Shown in pieces: positions 35,260 through 46,696 of a DNA stretch of 64,000 nucleotides (position 1 is the first letter of the stretch; the number at the start of each line of letters is the position of its first letter). Source of the stretch: Variovorax sp. YR216 (GTDB lineage: Bacteria; Pseudomonadota; Gammaproteobacteria; Burkholderiales; Burkholderiaceae_C); NCBI RefSeq assembly GCF_900107745.1, contig NZ_FNRO01000020.1, forward strand, positions 1 through 64,000. The letters are read 5' to 3'. A program made the translations under genes and the position numbers. Below the pieces are notes generated by a model that saw only the letters and a program-made list of their open reading frames with translations, was not told where the DNA came from and made no database searches.

Positions 35260-38034
35260 ATGACTGCGGCCTACACGGTTGGCATCGACCTTGGCACCAC
35301 GCACACCGTTGTCGCGTACGCGGCCGCGCAGGGGCCCATCGCGGACGACGACATCCGGCTGTTCAACGTCGAGCAACTGGTTGCCCCGGGCGAAGTGGCG
35401 GCGCGTCCCTTGCTGCCGTCGATGCGCTACCACCCCTTGGCGGGCGAACTGGCGCCGGGTGACCTGGCGCTGCCATGGGCGCCGGGCGGCACTCTTGACG
35501 CGGAGGTGATCGGCACCCTGGCGCGCCAACTCGGCGCCCAGGTGCCTGGGCGGCTGGTGTCGAGCGCGAAAAGCTGGCTGTCGCACGCCGCAGTGGATCG
35601 GCTTGCGCCCATCCTGCCCTGGGGGGCGGCGGCCGACGTGCCGAAAGTCTCTCCGGTGGCTGCGAGCGCGAGCTACCTCGCGCACTTGCGCTCAGCCTGG
35701 AACCACCGCTTTCCGCAGGCCTTGCTCGAACACCAGGAGCTGGTGCTGACGGTGCCGGCATCTTTCGACGACGCGGCGCGTGCACTGACCCTCGAGGCCG
35801 CACGCGACGCCGGCCTGCCGGTGCTGCGCTTGCTCGAAGAACCCCAGGCTGCGCTGTACGACTGGCTGTTTCGCCAGCGCAACTCGCTCGCCGAGGCGTT
35901 GGCGGGTACGCAGTTGGTGCTGGTCTGCGACGTCGGCGGTGGCACCACTGACTTGAGCCTGGTGCGCGTCGACCAACATGGCACCGAGCCGCGTCTCGAA
36001 CGCATTGCAGTGGGGCGCCACCTGATGCTCGGCGGCGACAACATGGACCTGGCACTCGCGCACCTGGCCGAATCCAGGCTGAACGCGGCCGCAGTCGACG
36101 CCGGCGCTGCGGCGCGCTTGTCGACAGGCCAGCTGTCACAACTGGTCGAACGGTGCCGCGCAGCCAAGGAACGGCTTCTTGCCGCCGATGCGCCGGCCAG
36201 CGCGCCGGTGACGCTGCTCGGTGCCGGCGCACGCCTGATCGGCGCTGCACGGTCCGTAGTGCTGGAGCGCGACGAGGTCGAGCGCATCGTGGTCGACGGC
36301 TTTTTCCCGCAAGTGGCGGCCGGCGACCTGCCCCGGCGCGAGCGCGCTAGCGGCCTGGTCACATTCGGCCTTCCGTATGCCAGCGACCCGGCGGTGACGC
36401 GCCACATCGCCGGCTTTCTTCGGCAGCACGCCGCGGCCGGCTGGCCCGATGCGCTGCTGCTTAACGGCGGCGTGTTCCGCGCCGAGGCGATCGCCGCGCG
36501 CCTGCATGCGACGCTCGGTGCGTGGCGTGGCGCTCCGCTGCGGATACTGCACAACGCCGATCCGGACGTTGCGGTTGCGCGCGGTGCGGTGGCCTATGCG
36601 CTGGCACGGCGCGGCTTGGCGCCCAAGATCGGTGGCGGCTCGGCACGCAGCTATTTCCTCCCGCTCGGTGACGGCAAGGGACGCGCAGTCTGTGTGCTCC
36701 CGAACGGTAGCGAAGAAGGCCGCGAGATTCGCCTCGAAGGCCGCAGCTTCGAGCTGCGCGTTGGCGAACCGGTACGTTTCCACCTCGTGTCGACCACGGG
36801 CGATATCGCAGCCAAGCCCGCGCCACTGGCCGGTGAACTGGTCGATCTGGACGAACGCGAGGTCCAGGTGCTGCCGCCGGTGGCCACCGTGGTACGGGCC
36901 GGCGGTAGCGCGCGACGCAACATCCCCGTGCAGTTGGCGGCGATGCTGACCGAAGTCGGTACGCTCGAAGTGCACTGCATTTCCGCCAACGACCCCGCGC
37001 AGCGCTGGAAGCTTGAGTTCCAGTTGCGTGCCGATTCAACCGCCCCAGTATCGCCTGGGGCCGGGTTGCCACCGCGCTTTGGAGAGGCGATCGAGTGCAT
37101 CGAACGTGTCTTCGGCGCGCGCGACCGTGATGTGGGACCTAAGGCCGTCAAGCAGTTGCGCGCGCAACTCGAAGCGCTGCTCGGCACCCGCGAGCGGTGG
37201 TCGACCGCGCTTCTTCGCCCGTTGTTCGATGCGCTATGGCAGCGCGCGCGTGGTCGCCATCGCTCGGCAGACCACGAGCGCCTATGGCTGAGCCTGGCCG
37301 GCTGGTGCCTGCGACCAGGCTTCGGCGACGCGCTCGACGCCTGGCGCATCGAGCAGCTGTGGCCGCTCTTCGAACTGGGGGTGCAGCACGGCCATGAGCG
37401 CCAAGTCGACGCGGAATGGTGGACGCTGTGGCGCCGCGTCGCAGGCGGCTTGGACGAGGCAGCCCAGTTGCGGCTCCTCGACGATTTCGCGATCAACCTC
37501 CAGGGTGAAGAGGCTGGCATCGAACGACCGCCGCGGCTCGTCAAGGGAGGCTGGGATGACATGGTGCGCATGGGTGCTTCGCTCGAACGCATTCCGGTCG
37601 AACATAAGGTCGAGATCGGCGACTGGCTGGTCGAGCGCCTTCAGCGACCGGGCGCGGCACGCGATCCGCAGGCACGCGACACCTGGACGCTGTGGGCCAT
37701 CGGCCGCATCGGTGCGCGCGCGCCCCTTTACGGCAGCGCGCATGGCGTGGTCCCAGTCGACCACGCCACCGCCTGGCTCGACGCCCTGCTCGCACTGGAC
37801 TGGAAGCGCGTCGAAGGGGCCGCTGCCGCCGCCGCGAACCTCTCCCGTCTCAGCGGCGATCGCGCTCGCGACCTGCCGCTTGAAGCGCGCCAACGTGTCA
37901 TCTCACTGCTGGAGGCCCATCGGGCACCATCGGCATGGATCGCCCGAGTCTGCGAAGTCGTACCCCTGGACGAAGCCGGAGAACGCGGCGTGTTCGGTGA
38001 GGCCTTGCCGCCGGGCCTGAAGCTGATCGGCTGA
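35260..38034 (+). CDS. Hsp70-family protein with long helical C-terminal extension, second copy
   Basis: 924 residues from ATG 35260, 19 bp after the first Hsp70. The ATPase domain is a paralogue of the first (VGIDLGTTHTVVAY; RLLEEPQAALYDW; VCDVGGGTTDLSL; LLNGGVFRAEAI). After a substrate-binding-like region (to about 590) there are about 330 extra residues rich in Trp, Leu and Arg helices (WLSLAGWCLRPGFGDALDAWRIEQLWPLFELG), typical of the DUF3731-type tail in this paired-Hsp70 operon. The tail may replace the lid or bind the partner. Intact. Confidence 0.87.
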   Translation: MTAAYTVGIDLGTTHTVVAYAAAQGPIADDDIRLFNVEQLVAPGEVAARPLLPSMRYHPLAGELAPGDLALPWAPGGTLDAEVIGTLARQLGAQVPGRLVSSAKSWLSHAAVDRLAPILPWGAAADVPKVSPVAASASYLAHLRSAWNHRFPQALLEHQELVLTVPASFDDAARALTLEAARDAGLPVLRLLEEPQAALYDWLFRQRNSLAEALAGTQLVLVCDVGGGTTDLSLVRVDQHGTEPRLERIAVGRHLMLGGDNMDLALAHLAESRLNAAAVDAGAAARLSTGQLSQLVERCRAAKERLLAADAPASAPVTLLGAGARLIGAARSVVLERDEVERIVVDGFFPQVAAGDLPRRERASGLVTFGLPYASDPAVTRHIAGFLRQHAAAGWPDALLLNGGVFRAEAIAARLHATLGAWRGAPLRILHNADPDVAVARGAVAYALARRGLAPKIGGGSARSYFLPLGDGKGRAVCVLPNGSEEGREIRLEGRSFELRVGEPVRFHLVSTTGDIAAKPAPLAGELVDLDEREVQVLPPVATVVRAGGSARRNIPVQLAAMLTEVGTLEVHCISANDPAQRWKLEFQLRADSTAPVSPGAGLPPRFGEAIECIERVFGARDRDVGPKAVKQLRAQLEALLGTRERWSTALLRPLFDALWQRARGRHRSADHERLWLSLAGWCLRPGFGDALDAWRIEQLWPLFELGVQHGHERQVDAEWWTLWRRVAGGLDEAAQLRLLDDFAINLQGEEAGIERPPRLVKGGWDDMVRMGASLERIPVEHKVEIGDWLVERLQRPGAARDPQARDTWTLWAIGRIGARAPLYGSAHGVVPVDHATAWLDALLALDWKRVEGAAAAAANLSRLSGDRARDLPLEARQRVISLLEAHRAPSAWIARVCEVVPLDEAGERGVFGEALPPGLKLIG

Positions 38035-38247
38035 TATGGCTTGAACCTGTCAAGAGCGCGAGCTGATTGCGCCGACGCGCTCTCAGTACTCGACGCAAAG
38101 GCGCCTTCGTCGCTCCTCGTCGCTGGGCAGTTGCGGGTTGGAGGCGAGCGATGTGCGGTGCGAGCTGATGCGCGACTGGCTGACGTCACGCGGGCTGCGG
38201 TGTCGCGCCTCACAGCAGGTCCCGATGCACTAGGATGAAGCTGGATC

Positions 38248-39219
38248 ATGAGTGATGGATGCGAGGCGCAAATGACAGAACCCACTCTCGGCTTCGTGGC
38301 CTGTGCCGATCCCGATGGCGGTCACCGCATGGCCTACTGGCAATGGGGCAAGGCGAATGCGTCGCACGTCGTACTGTGCGTGCATGGGCTGGCCCGGCAA
38401 GGCCGCGACTTTGACGAGCTGGCGCGCGCTCTCGTCGAGCGCGCCAATGGCAACATCCGCGTCGTGTGTCCAGACGTGGTCGGGCGTGGCCGGAGCGACT
38501 GGCTTCGCAACCCAGATGGATACCAATTGCCCACCTACGCGGCCGACATGCTGGCGCTGCTCGCGAATCTGCATGCAGGGAGCGCCATCACCGAGCTCGA
38601 CTACGTCGGCACCAGCATGGGCGGTCTGGTCGGCATTGCATTGGCTGGCAGCCCGAAGCTGCCAATCCCTTCGCCAGTTCGCAGACTTGTTCTCAACGAC
38701 GTCGGTCCAGAGATTACCCAGGCCTCGGTCGAGCGCATAGGCGCCTACATTGGTAAGGGCGGGAAGTTTGCCAGTCTGGAGGCCGCTGCAGACGCCCTCC
38801 TGCTGATCTCCGCCGGGTTCGGCGTTCACACGCGCGAGCAGTGGCTCGAGCTGTCTCGTCACATGGTGGTTCCGGCCGCTTCTCGCAGCGAGGACGGCAG
38901 CACCAAGGTCGTGTCGGCGGAAGCTGAAGGTCCGGTGGTCCTGCACTACGACCCTGCCATCGGCGTGCCGATCCGTGCTGTCACGTCCGAAGCGAGGGCT
39001 CAAGGCGAAGCGATCATGTGGCACCTGTACGACGCGGTCACCGCTCGGACGTTGCTGCTGCGAGGCGCGCAGTCCGACCTGCTCACACCAGAGACCGCGC
39101 ATGCGATGACGCAGCGCGGGGCCCGCGCGCGGCTGATCGAATTCGAGGGCGTCGGCCATGCGCCGACGCTGGTCTCGCCGGCGCAGCACACTCGGGTGGT
39201 TGACTTCCTGATTGCCTGA
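38248..39219 (+). CDS. Alpha/beta hydrolase
   Basis: 323 residues from ATG 38248; an ATG at 38272 has a better GAGG Shine-Dalgarno and may be the true start. Fold markers: VVLCVHGLARQGRDFDELARAL (oxyanion HG), PDVVGRGRSDWL, nucleophile elbow DYVGTSMGGLVGIAL with Ser, acid region LLLRGAQSDLLTP and final His in EFEGVGHAPTL. Substrate unknown; similar enzymes are epoxide hydrolases, esterases or C-C hydrolases. Monocistronic, with a hairpin after it. Confidence 0.85.
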   Translation: MSDGCEAQMTEPTLGFVACADPDGGHRMAYWQWGKANASHVVLCVHGLARQGRDFDELARALVERANGNIRVVCPDVVGRGRSDWLRNPDGYQLPTYAADMLALLANLHAGSAITELDYVGTSMGGLVGIALAGSPKLPIPSPVRRLVLNDVGPEITQASVERIGAYIGKGGKFASLEAAADALLLISAGFGVHTREQWLELSRHMVVPAASRSEDGSTKVVSAEAEGPVVLHYDPAIGVPIRAVTSEARAQGEAIMWHLYDAVTARTLLLRGAQSDLLTPETAHAMTQRGARARLIEFEGVGHAPTLVSPAQHTRVVDFLIA

Positions 39220-39234
39220 CGGCGCGAACATCGA

Positions 39235-39254
39235 GGCTCGCAGGCTGGCGAGCC
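39235..39254 (+). terminator. Possible hairpin terminator after the hydrolase gene
   Basis: GGCTCGC and GCGAGCC form a perfect 7-bp stem with a 6-base loop, 16 bp after the hydrolase stop. No T-run follows, so intrinsic termination would be weak. Confidence 0.35.
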
Positions 39255-39477
39255 AAGCTCGAAGTGCTGCCTGTCTGTGTGATGCTCGAGAAATGGTTCG
39301 CGACGCTTGCCGGAATGCTGGCCTCAATGCGCAGACCGTGCACCAACCGTCGCCGAAGTCGGCGTCGCCAGGGGCACGAAGTCAGGGGCCGGCAGCGGCC
39401 GTGCAATGTTCAACCGAGGTTGAGAGCCCTTTGTTGACGAAGATTGCGTTCGATCTTGGAGAACAACAAATACATCG

Positions 39478-39777
39478 AGGCCGACGACGCACTCGGAGCC
39501 CGTCTATCGCAAGAGCGGTGTCCTGCACTACTGCGTCACGAACATGCCCGGCGCCGTGGCGCGCACGCCCACGCTCGCTCTCACACAGGCCACGCTCCCG
39601 TTCGTGTGCGTACTCGCGGACCTAGGCTGGCGAGATGCGCTCGCGCGCGATTCGCACCTTCGCAACGGGCTGAACATCTGCGATGGCAATGTGGCTTGCG
39701 CTCCGGTGGCCGCTGCCCTTGGCCTGCCCTGGCGACCTTCAGACGGTCTTCAACCTTCTCCTGGGGCCCGAACTTGA
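39478..39777 (+). pseudogene. Alanine dehydrogenase, C-terminal fragment
   Basis: The frame reads RPTTHSEPVYRKSGVLHYCVTNMPGAVARTPTLALT then FVCVLADLGWRDALARDSHLRNGLN, which matches the C-terminal quarter of L-alanine dehydrogenase. No N-terminal domain or start is present, and the end (39777) has drifted. It is a relic in a region with other enzyme fragments. The 39220-39477 stretch before it holds nothing else recognised. Confidence 0.75.
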
Positions 39778-39822
39778 CGCAGCGCAATGCCCGTCCCGTG
39801 TCGGGATCGCACCATCATTTGC

Positions 39823-40071
39823 ATGACAGACATTGTTCTCGATGCCCTACTCAGCGAGGCCATTGAAGCTGGAAACCAGGCACTCCTGACTTCCTGGCAC
39901 GTGAGCGAAGGTGACCACGTTCGGATGGGCCAACCGTTGGCGCAGGTGTGTTTACTCGGAGCAAGCATCGACATTCCGGCACCGCATGCAGGCATGGTCG
40001 AGGAGATCGTCATACCCGCGGGGGAGAAGTTTGCCGCCGGCGACACGCTCGCCCGCTTGGTCGAGTTCTGA
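39823..40071 (+). CDS. Lipoyl/biotinyl-like single-domain protein without the modified lysine
   Basis: 82 residues. The fold pattern of a lipoyl domain is clear: SEAIEAGNQALLTSWHVSEGDHVRMGQPLAQV, then ASIDIPAPHAGMVEEIVIPAGEKFAAGDTLARL. At the hairpin tip, where lipoyl domains have DKA and biotin carriers MKM, it reads LLGAS with no Lys. It therefore cannot carry the usual cofactor there. It may be a degenerate acyltransferase-complex piece or a structural/regulatory module. The start at 39823 gives the best domain boundary. Confidence 0.65.
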   Translation: MTDIVLDALLSEAIEAGNQALLTSWHVSEGDHVRMGQPLAQVCLLGASIDIPAPHAGMVEEIVIPAGEKFAAGDTLARLVEF

Positions 40072-40115
40072 CAGGCATCCCTGGCCAGCGTTCACGGGCG
40101 CTTTGGAGGAATGTT

Positions 40116-40129
40116 TTGCGTCAGATCAA
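40116..40129. promoter_or_regulatory. FNR-like box before BON gene
   Basis: TTGCG-TCAG-ATCAA: the right half site is perfect and the left half differs at two of five positions from TTGAT. It is centred about 80 bp before the BON start at 40204, a plausible activator distance. Weaker than the boxes at 45496, 46342 and 58554. Confidence 0.35.
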
Positions 40130-40203
40130 GTCCCGCGCGCCACGCTGGAGTAGCTTCGTTTCCCGGCGCTGTGCAGCGCTGTCTTGGAGATGGGAGCGTG
40201 GTC

Positions 40204-40728
40204 ATGGCAACGAACGTCAAGTCTTCCGATGAAACATTGCGTCAGAACATACTGGCTGCGCTGCGTAGCGAAGGCGGCGCGCTGGAAACACATCTCAGGG
40301 TGGATGTCTGCAATCGCGTCGCAACGCTTACGGGCCAGGTGGACGATTGGGCGGAAAGGCTGGCGCTTGAGCGCGCCGTTCTCAACGTCAAGGGCGTGCG
40401 TGCGCTTGTGCTCGCCCTTGAGGATCGTGCTGGGACGGCGCACCGCGAGTCAGATCGGGAGATCGCGTTGGCCGCAGGGCGGAGGCTCAAGCTGAATGGC
40501 GCCATACCGGAAGACGCTCTGCTGCTCGAAGTCGAAGACGGCCTCATCACCCTGAGAGGAGAAGTCGAACGGGACTCACATCGATCGCTCGCGGAAGACA
40601 TAGTCCTCAGGATAAGCGGCGTCCGCGGCGTCCGAAACAAGGTCAACCTGAGCCGGCATGGCACGGTTGTCAACGTAGCCCGACTTGTCCAGCGAGCAGG
40701 CCTGTGGACGCGCGGATTTCGTCTCTGA
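40204..40728 (+). CDS. BON-domain protein (two BON domains)
   Basis: 174 residues from ATG 40204. BON 1 (about 8-75): LRQNILAALRSEG, VATLTGQVDDWAERLALERAVLNVKGVRAL. BON 2 (about 85-150): DALLLEVEDGLITLRGEVERDSHRSLAEDIVLRISGVRGVRNKVNL. No signal peptide, so it is cytoplasmic. BON modules bind phospholipids or peptidoglycan-related surfaces and are common in osmotic and envelope stress proteins. Its 3' end overlaps the start of the acyl-CoA synthetase by 25 bp. Confidence 0.87.
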   Translation: MATNVKSSDETLRQNILAALRSEGGALETHLRVDVCNRVATLTGQVDDWAERLALERAVLNVKGVRALVLALEDRAGTAHRESDREIALAAGRRLKLNGAIPEDALLLEVEDGLITLRGEVERDSHRSLAEDIVLRISGVRGVRNKVNLSRHGTVVNVARLVQRAGLWTRGFRL

Positions 40729-42356
40729 AGGACGCGCACCCCTCGCTGGCAGCGCTGGCGGAGGACAGTTGCCGACGCTTCGGCGACAAACCGGCATTCA
40801 CGTCCATGGGCGTGACCATCAGTTTTGGCAGGTTCGAACAACTGACCGCGGACTTCGCCGGCTACCTGCAGAACGTGCTGCGGCTCAACAAGGGCGATCG
40901 CGTCGCGGTGATGCTGCCCAACATCCTGCAGTCGCCGGTGGCCATCCTGGGCGCGCTGCGGGCAGGCATGACGGTGGTCAACGTCAGCCCGCTGTACACC
41001 GCCTCTGAGCTGGAATTCCAGCTGGCCGATTCGGGCGCGGAGACCATCGTCGTGCTGGAAAACTTCATGCACACGCTGCTGCAGGCCCTCCCCCGAACAC
41101 CGGTGCGCAACGTGATCGTGACCCAGGTCGGCGACCTGTTCCCACACCCGCGCAAGGAGTTGGTGAACTTTGCCGTGCGGCGCCTCGGGCGCAAGGTGCC
41201 GGCATGGGATCTGCCCAGCGCTAGGCGCTTCGAGCAGGCGCTCGAGGAAGGGGCGCTGCATCCGCCGACGAGCGCAGCGCCGCAAGGCCCGGATCTCGCG
41301 TTCATCCAGTACACCGGCGGCACTACCGGGCGTCCCAAGGGGGCCATGCTGACCCACGCCAACATGGTGGCCAACGTTCTGCAGACTGTCGCCTGGATCG
41401 GCAGCCGGCTCACGGAGGGCGACGAGACCGTGGTCACCGCCCTGCCTCTAGATCATTTGTTCGCACTGACGGCCAACCTGCTGACCTTCCTCAAGCTTGG
41501 AGGCAACAACTTGCTCATCATCGACCCGCGCGACATGGCCAGCCTCATCTCGCAACTGCGCAGGCACCGCTTTACCGCGATCACCGGCGTCAACACGCTG
41601 TTCCGGGCGATGCTGGACGCGCCGGGCTTCGACGCCGTGTGTTCCGCCAACCGGGGCAGGCTGAAGCTGGCCGTGGCCGGCGGCATGGCCATGCAACGTG
41701 ACGTGGCCGAGCGCTGGCAGGCCGCGACCGGCGTGCCGATCGTCGAAGGCTACGGCTTGACCGAAGCTGCGCCCATCGTCAGCGCCAACCCGGTGGACAC
41801 CCCCGGGTTCAGCGGCACGCTTGGCTGGCCGCTGCCCCTGACCGAGGTGGCGATCCTGGACGACGCCCAGCGGGCCGTGGCCCCTGGCATCGTCGGCGAG
41901 ATCTGCGTGCGCGGCCCGCAGGTCATGTCCGGCTACTGGCACGCGCCCGAAGAATCGACCGGCGTGTTCACCGCCGACGGCTGGCTGCGCACTGGCGACC
42001 TGGGGCGAATGGACGAGCACGGCGAACTGAGCTTCGTCGACCGCAGAAAGGACATCATCGTGGTCTCCGGCCTGAAGGCTTATCCGGCCGAGATCGAGGA
42101 AGTGGTTCGCCGTCATCCCGGAGTCACGGAAGTGGGCGCGGTGGGCGTGCCCGACCCCAAATCCGGCGAAGCGGTTGCCCTGTTCGTCGTGAAGCGGGAC
42201 CCCAACCTCGACGCCGAGGCACTTCGCCGGCATTGCTGCGAGTACCTGGCCGCCTACATGCGGCCACGTTACATCGAGTTCCGCGACGCGCTGCCAATGT
42301 CTCCGGTCGGCAAGGTGCTGCGCCGCGTGCTGCGGGACGAAGCCCGGACCCGGTGA
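40704..42356 (+). CDS. Long-chain acyl-CoA synthetase / AMP-dependent ligase
   Basis: 550 residues from a GTG at 40704, overlapping the BON gene. ANL-superfamily motifs: IQYTGGTTGRPKGAMLTHANM (P-loop, about 195-215), VEGYGLTEAAP, GWLRTGDLGRMDEHG, RRKDIIVVSGLKAYPAEIE and the C-terminal catalytic Lys in PVGKVLRRVLR. It activates a fatty acid to acyl-AMP and then acyl-CoA, as FadD does. In this context it may feed PHA or membrane lipid remodelling. Complete. Confidence 0.87.
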   Translation: MDARISSLKDAHPSLAALAEDSCRRFGDKPAFTSMGVTISFGRFEQLTADFAGYLQNVLRLNKGDRVAVMLPNILQSPVAILGALRAGMTVVNVSPLYTASELEFQLADSGAETIVVLENFMHTLLQALPRTPVRNVIVTQVGDLFPHPRKELVNFAVRRLGRKVPAWDLPSARRFEQALEEGALHPPTSAAPQGPDLAFIQYTGGTTGRPKGAMLTHANMVANVLQTVAWIGSRLTEGDETVVTALPLDHLFALTANLLTFLKLGGNNLLIIDPRDMASLISQLRRHRFTAITGVNTLFRAMLDAPGFDAVCSANRGRLKLAVAGGMAMQRDVAERWQAATGVPIVEGYGLTEAAPIVSANPVDTPGFSGTLGWPLPLTEVAILDDAQRAVAPGIVGEICVRGPQVMSGYWHAPEESTGVFTADGWLRTGDLGRMDEHGELSFVDRRKDIIVVSGLKAYPAEIEEVVRRHPGVTEVGAVGVPDPKSGEAVALFVVKRDPNLDAEALRRHCCEYLAAYMRPRYIEFRDALPMSPVGKVLRRVLRDEARTR

Positions 42357-42517
42357 ACTCACTTTCACGCAATCCCGAGCTGGCCCGTTCGCTGGTCGAG
42401 CTGGGAATCGATTCGATCAGCGTCATGCCCGACACGCTGCTGGAGGTGCTCCGCGAAGTTCTGAACGTCGAGCAGCAGCTCGGGCGACCGCCGCAAGGCG
42501 CGCAGGATGGAACGTGA
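42353..42517 (+). pseudogene. Phosphoenolpyruvate synthase, C-terminal fragment
   Basis: A 54-codon frame whose GTG overlaps the acyl-CoA synthetase stop. It reads NPELARSLVELGIDSISVMPDTLLEVL, the conserved C-terminal helix of PEP synthase/PEP-utilising enzymes (DFA-W-VE-GIDS-SLNPD). Nothing else of the enzyme remains. A leftover scar more likely than a functional peptide. Confidence 0.6.
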
Positions 42518-42542
42518 GCTGGGAGCTGCGGGGCTGGCCAGC

Positions 42543-45377
<2,835 letters not shown>

Positions 45378-45703
45378 GCGATGCCCCGACGACGATTGAC
45401 GCAACTTACCTCCGCATCCTCGCGATAGGTTTGCGCCGCATCAAGAACGTGCAAGCACCGGATCAGGCGGCGGGAAGAAGCTATATCCGTCTGGCTTGAT
45501 GCAGATCAACAGGCCTTGCACACGCATATCTAGCATTCGCTGACTCACACACGGACGACTCGGAGATGGACCTGCTGCGCGCCGCTCTGTATGGTGGCAT
45601 GCACCATCCGGCCCGAAATCATCTACATACATTGCCCTCGGCACCAACCGCTCGTGAAGCACGTGCGATGTAGCCGTAGGCAATTGAGCTTTGGGGGCGC
45701 GAA
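45378..45703. other. Divergent intergenic region with FNR box
   Basis: About 325 bp between the FAAL fusion gene (minus) and the DUF1488 gene (plus). It holds the FNR-type box described separately; no other gene or repeat is apparent. Confidence 0.5.
45496..45509. promoter_or_regulatory. Perfect FNR/ANR box
   Basis: TTGAT-GCAG-ATCAA matches the FNR/ANR consensus TTGAT-N4-ATCAA at every position. It lies 119 bp before the FAAL fusion start and 195 bp before DUF1488, so it could serve either divergent transcript. Confidence 0.7.
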
Positions 45704-45994
45704 ATGGAATTCGACGCAATCTATTGTTTCGATCGAGCCAGCGTCTTGTTTCCGATCTACCCTGACGGTCCCAGTGGCCGCCGAGTGATCGCAGAGATTT
45801 CCGAAGACGCGCTGCGCAATCTCTTCGGCGCGGCCGGCGGTGGTGACAGTCTCGTACAGGCCTGCAAAGAGCACTTCGATGTGATCGAGCAGATGGCTGT
45901 ACATCTCCATCGTCGGGATCCGCATCGCCCATTGCTGCTCGCGACGGGGGATTTCTCACTGCCGGTGGAGTTCTCGAACGTCTCCGCAGCTTGA
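45704..45994 (+). CDS. DUF1488-type protein
   Basis: 96 residues from ATG 45704. The pattern F-D-RASVLFPIYPDG-SGRRVIAEISEDALRNLFG-A followed by LVQACKEHFDVIEQMAVH resembles DUF1488 small proteins. A tail RRPLLLATGDFSL follows. No membrane or signal segment. Small proteins of this group are often linked to stress genes in proteobacteria; the function is unknown. Confidence 0.6.
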   Translation: MEFDAIYCFDRASVLFPIYPDGPSGRRVIAEISEDALRNLFGAAGGGDSLVQACKEHFDVIEQMAVHLHRRDPHRPLLLATGDFSLPVEFSNVSAA

Positions 45995-46002
45995 CAGCAA
46001 AG

Positions 46003-46191
46003 TCACTCTCGCCGCGCGGCGACACCATGGCTGGCCGCCCACTCCTTCGCCTTGGCGATGGCGACTCGAATGGCCATTCCTTCTTCATGGCCGGAGAGCA
46101 ATAGCGCGTTGGCGATCTCTATCGCTTTCGCCCGAACGCTCGGAGTCAAGTGGGTCATGGCTGGTGGAAAGCGGTCAAATGTCCACGGCAT
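46003..46191 (-). CDS. Small YdaT-like protein
   Basis: 62 residues from ATG 46191 with GGAG 6 bp upstream. MPWTFDRFPPAMTHLTPSVRAKAIEIANALL followed by HEEGMAIRVAIAKAKEWA matches a family of small proteins starting MPW that occur in stress clusters and also form the N-terminus of YdaT-like proteins. The upstream extension of this frame (to 46677) is a shadow of the DUF883 gene. Function unknown. Confidence 0.65.
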   Translation of the reverse strand: MPWTFDRFPPAMTHLTPSVRAKAIEIANALLLSGHEEGMAIRVAIAKAKEWAASHGVAARRE

Positions 46192-46341
46192 CTCGGACTC
46201 CAGGCGTTTTTCATGCAGGAATTCTGACCATGCGCTCGCACCGGCAGTTCCGCAAGATCGAGCCTGTTGTCGTCTCTCGACTTCATGCGCACCTTCCTGC
46301 CCGACGGCCGACGCTGACCGCGGCCACGGCGAGCGAATACT

Positions 46342-46355
46342 TTGACGGTCGTCAA
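46342..46355. promoter_or_regulatory. Perfect TTGAC-N4-GTCAA FNR/DNR-type box
   Basis: TTGAC-GGTC-GTCAA is a perfect inverted repeat, centred about 65 bp before the DUF883 start. That would be about -41.5 if transcription starts near 46390. The same sequence type recurs at 58554. Confidence 0.6.
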
Positions 46356-46377
46356 TCCGGTCGCGACGCCGCTTCCT

Positions 46378-46397
46378 AACATGGATTGATCCATGTT
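46378..46397. promoter_or_regulatory. Perfect palindrome before DUF883 gene
   Basis: AACATGGAT-TG-ATCCATGTT is a perfect 9-bp inverted repeat with a 2-bp spacer, ending 16 bp before the ATG at 46414. It may be an operator or an mRNA hairpin near the ribosome binding site. Confidence 0.5.
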
Positions 46398-46413
46398 CTG
46401 AAGGATAGAGACC

Positions 46414-46653
46414 ATGAACCACGAAACAATTCGGAAGGCCGACGCAAGCGCGACATGCGCCAAGAACAGGTGGAGCCACGTGCTTGGTGATCTCGGCGAC
46501 CGACTCGGCGATCTGCGACGTACCAATGTCGCGACCAGAGCGCGAGATGCGATGCGTACCGCAGACGACGGCATGCATCAGCACCCCTACACCGCCATGG
46601 CCGCGATGGCATTCGCGGGTCTGATCGCCGGAATCTTGATCGCCCGCCGGTGA
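46414..46653 (+). CDS. DUF883/ElaB-YqjD-like membrane-anchored protein
   Basis: 79 residues. An amphipathic helical region (about 20-50: LGDLGDRLGDLRRTNVATRARDAM) is followed by DDGMHQHPYTAMAAMAFAGLIAGILIARR, the family's signature C-terminal helix ending in Arg. Members such as YqjD attach to the inner membrane and to ribosomes in stationary phase. Expected here as part of the stress cluster and possibly under the FNR-type box upstream. Confidence 0.82.
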   Translation: MNHETIRKADASATCAKNRWSHVLGDLGDRLGDLRRTNVATRARDAMRTADDGMHQHPYTAMAAMAFAGLIAGILIARR

Positions 46654-46696
46654 CCGCAGCACGGCGCGGCGCTCCATTCATCCACAGGAGCCATCC

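Noticed and set aside
33333..35261. 642-codon minus-strand frame opposite the first Hsp70
   Set aside because: Antisense shadow of a well-supported Hsp70 gene; no motifs.
38041..38055. TTGA-N5-TCAA sequence after the second Hsp70 gene
   Set aside because: Spacing is one base short of the FNR-type TTGA-N6-TCAA, so it was not counted with the boxes.
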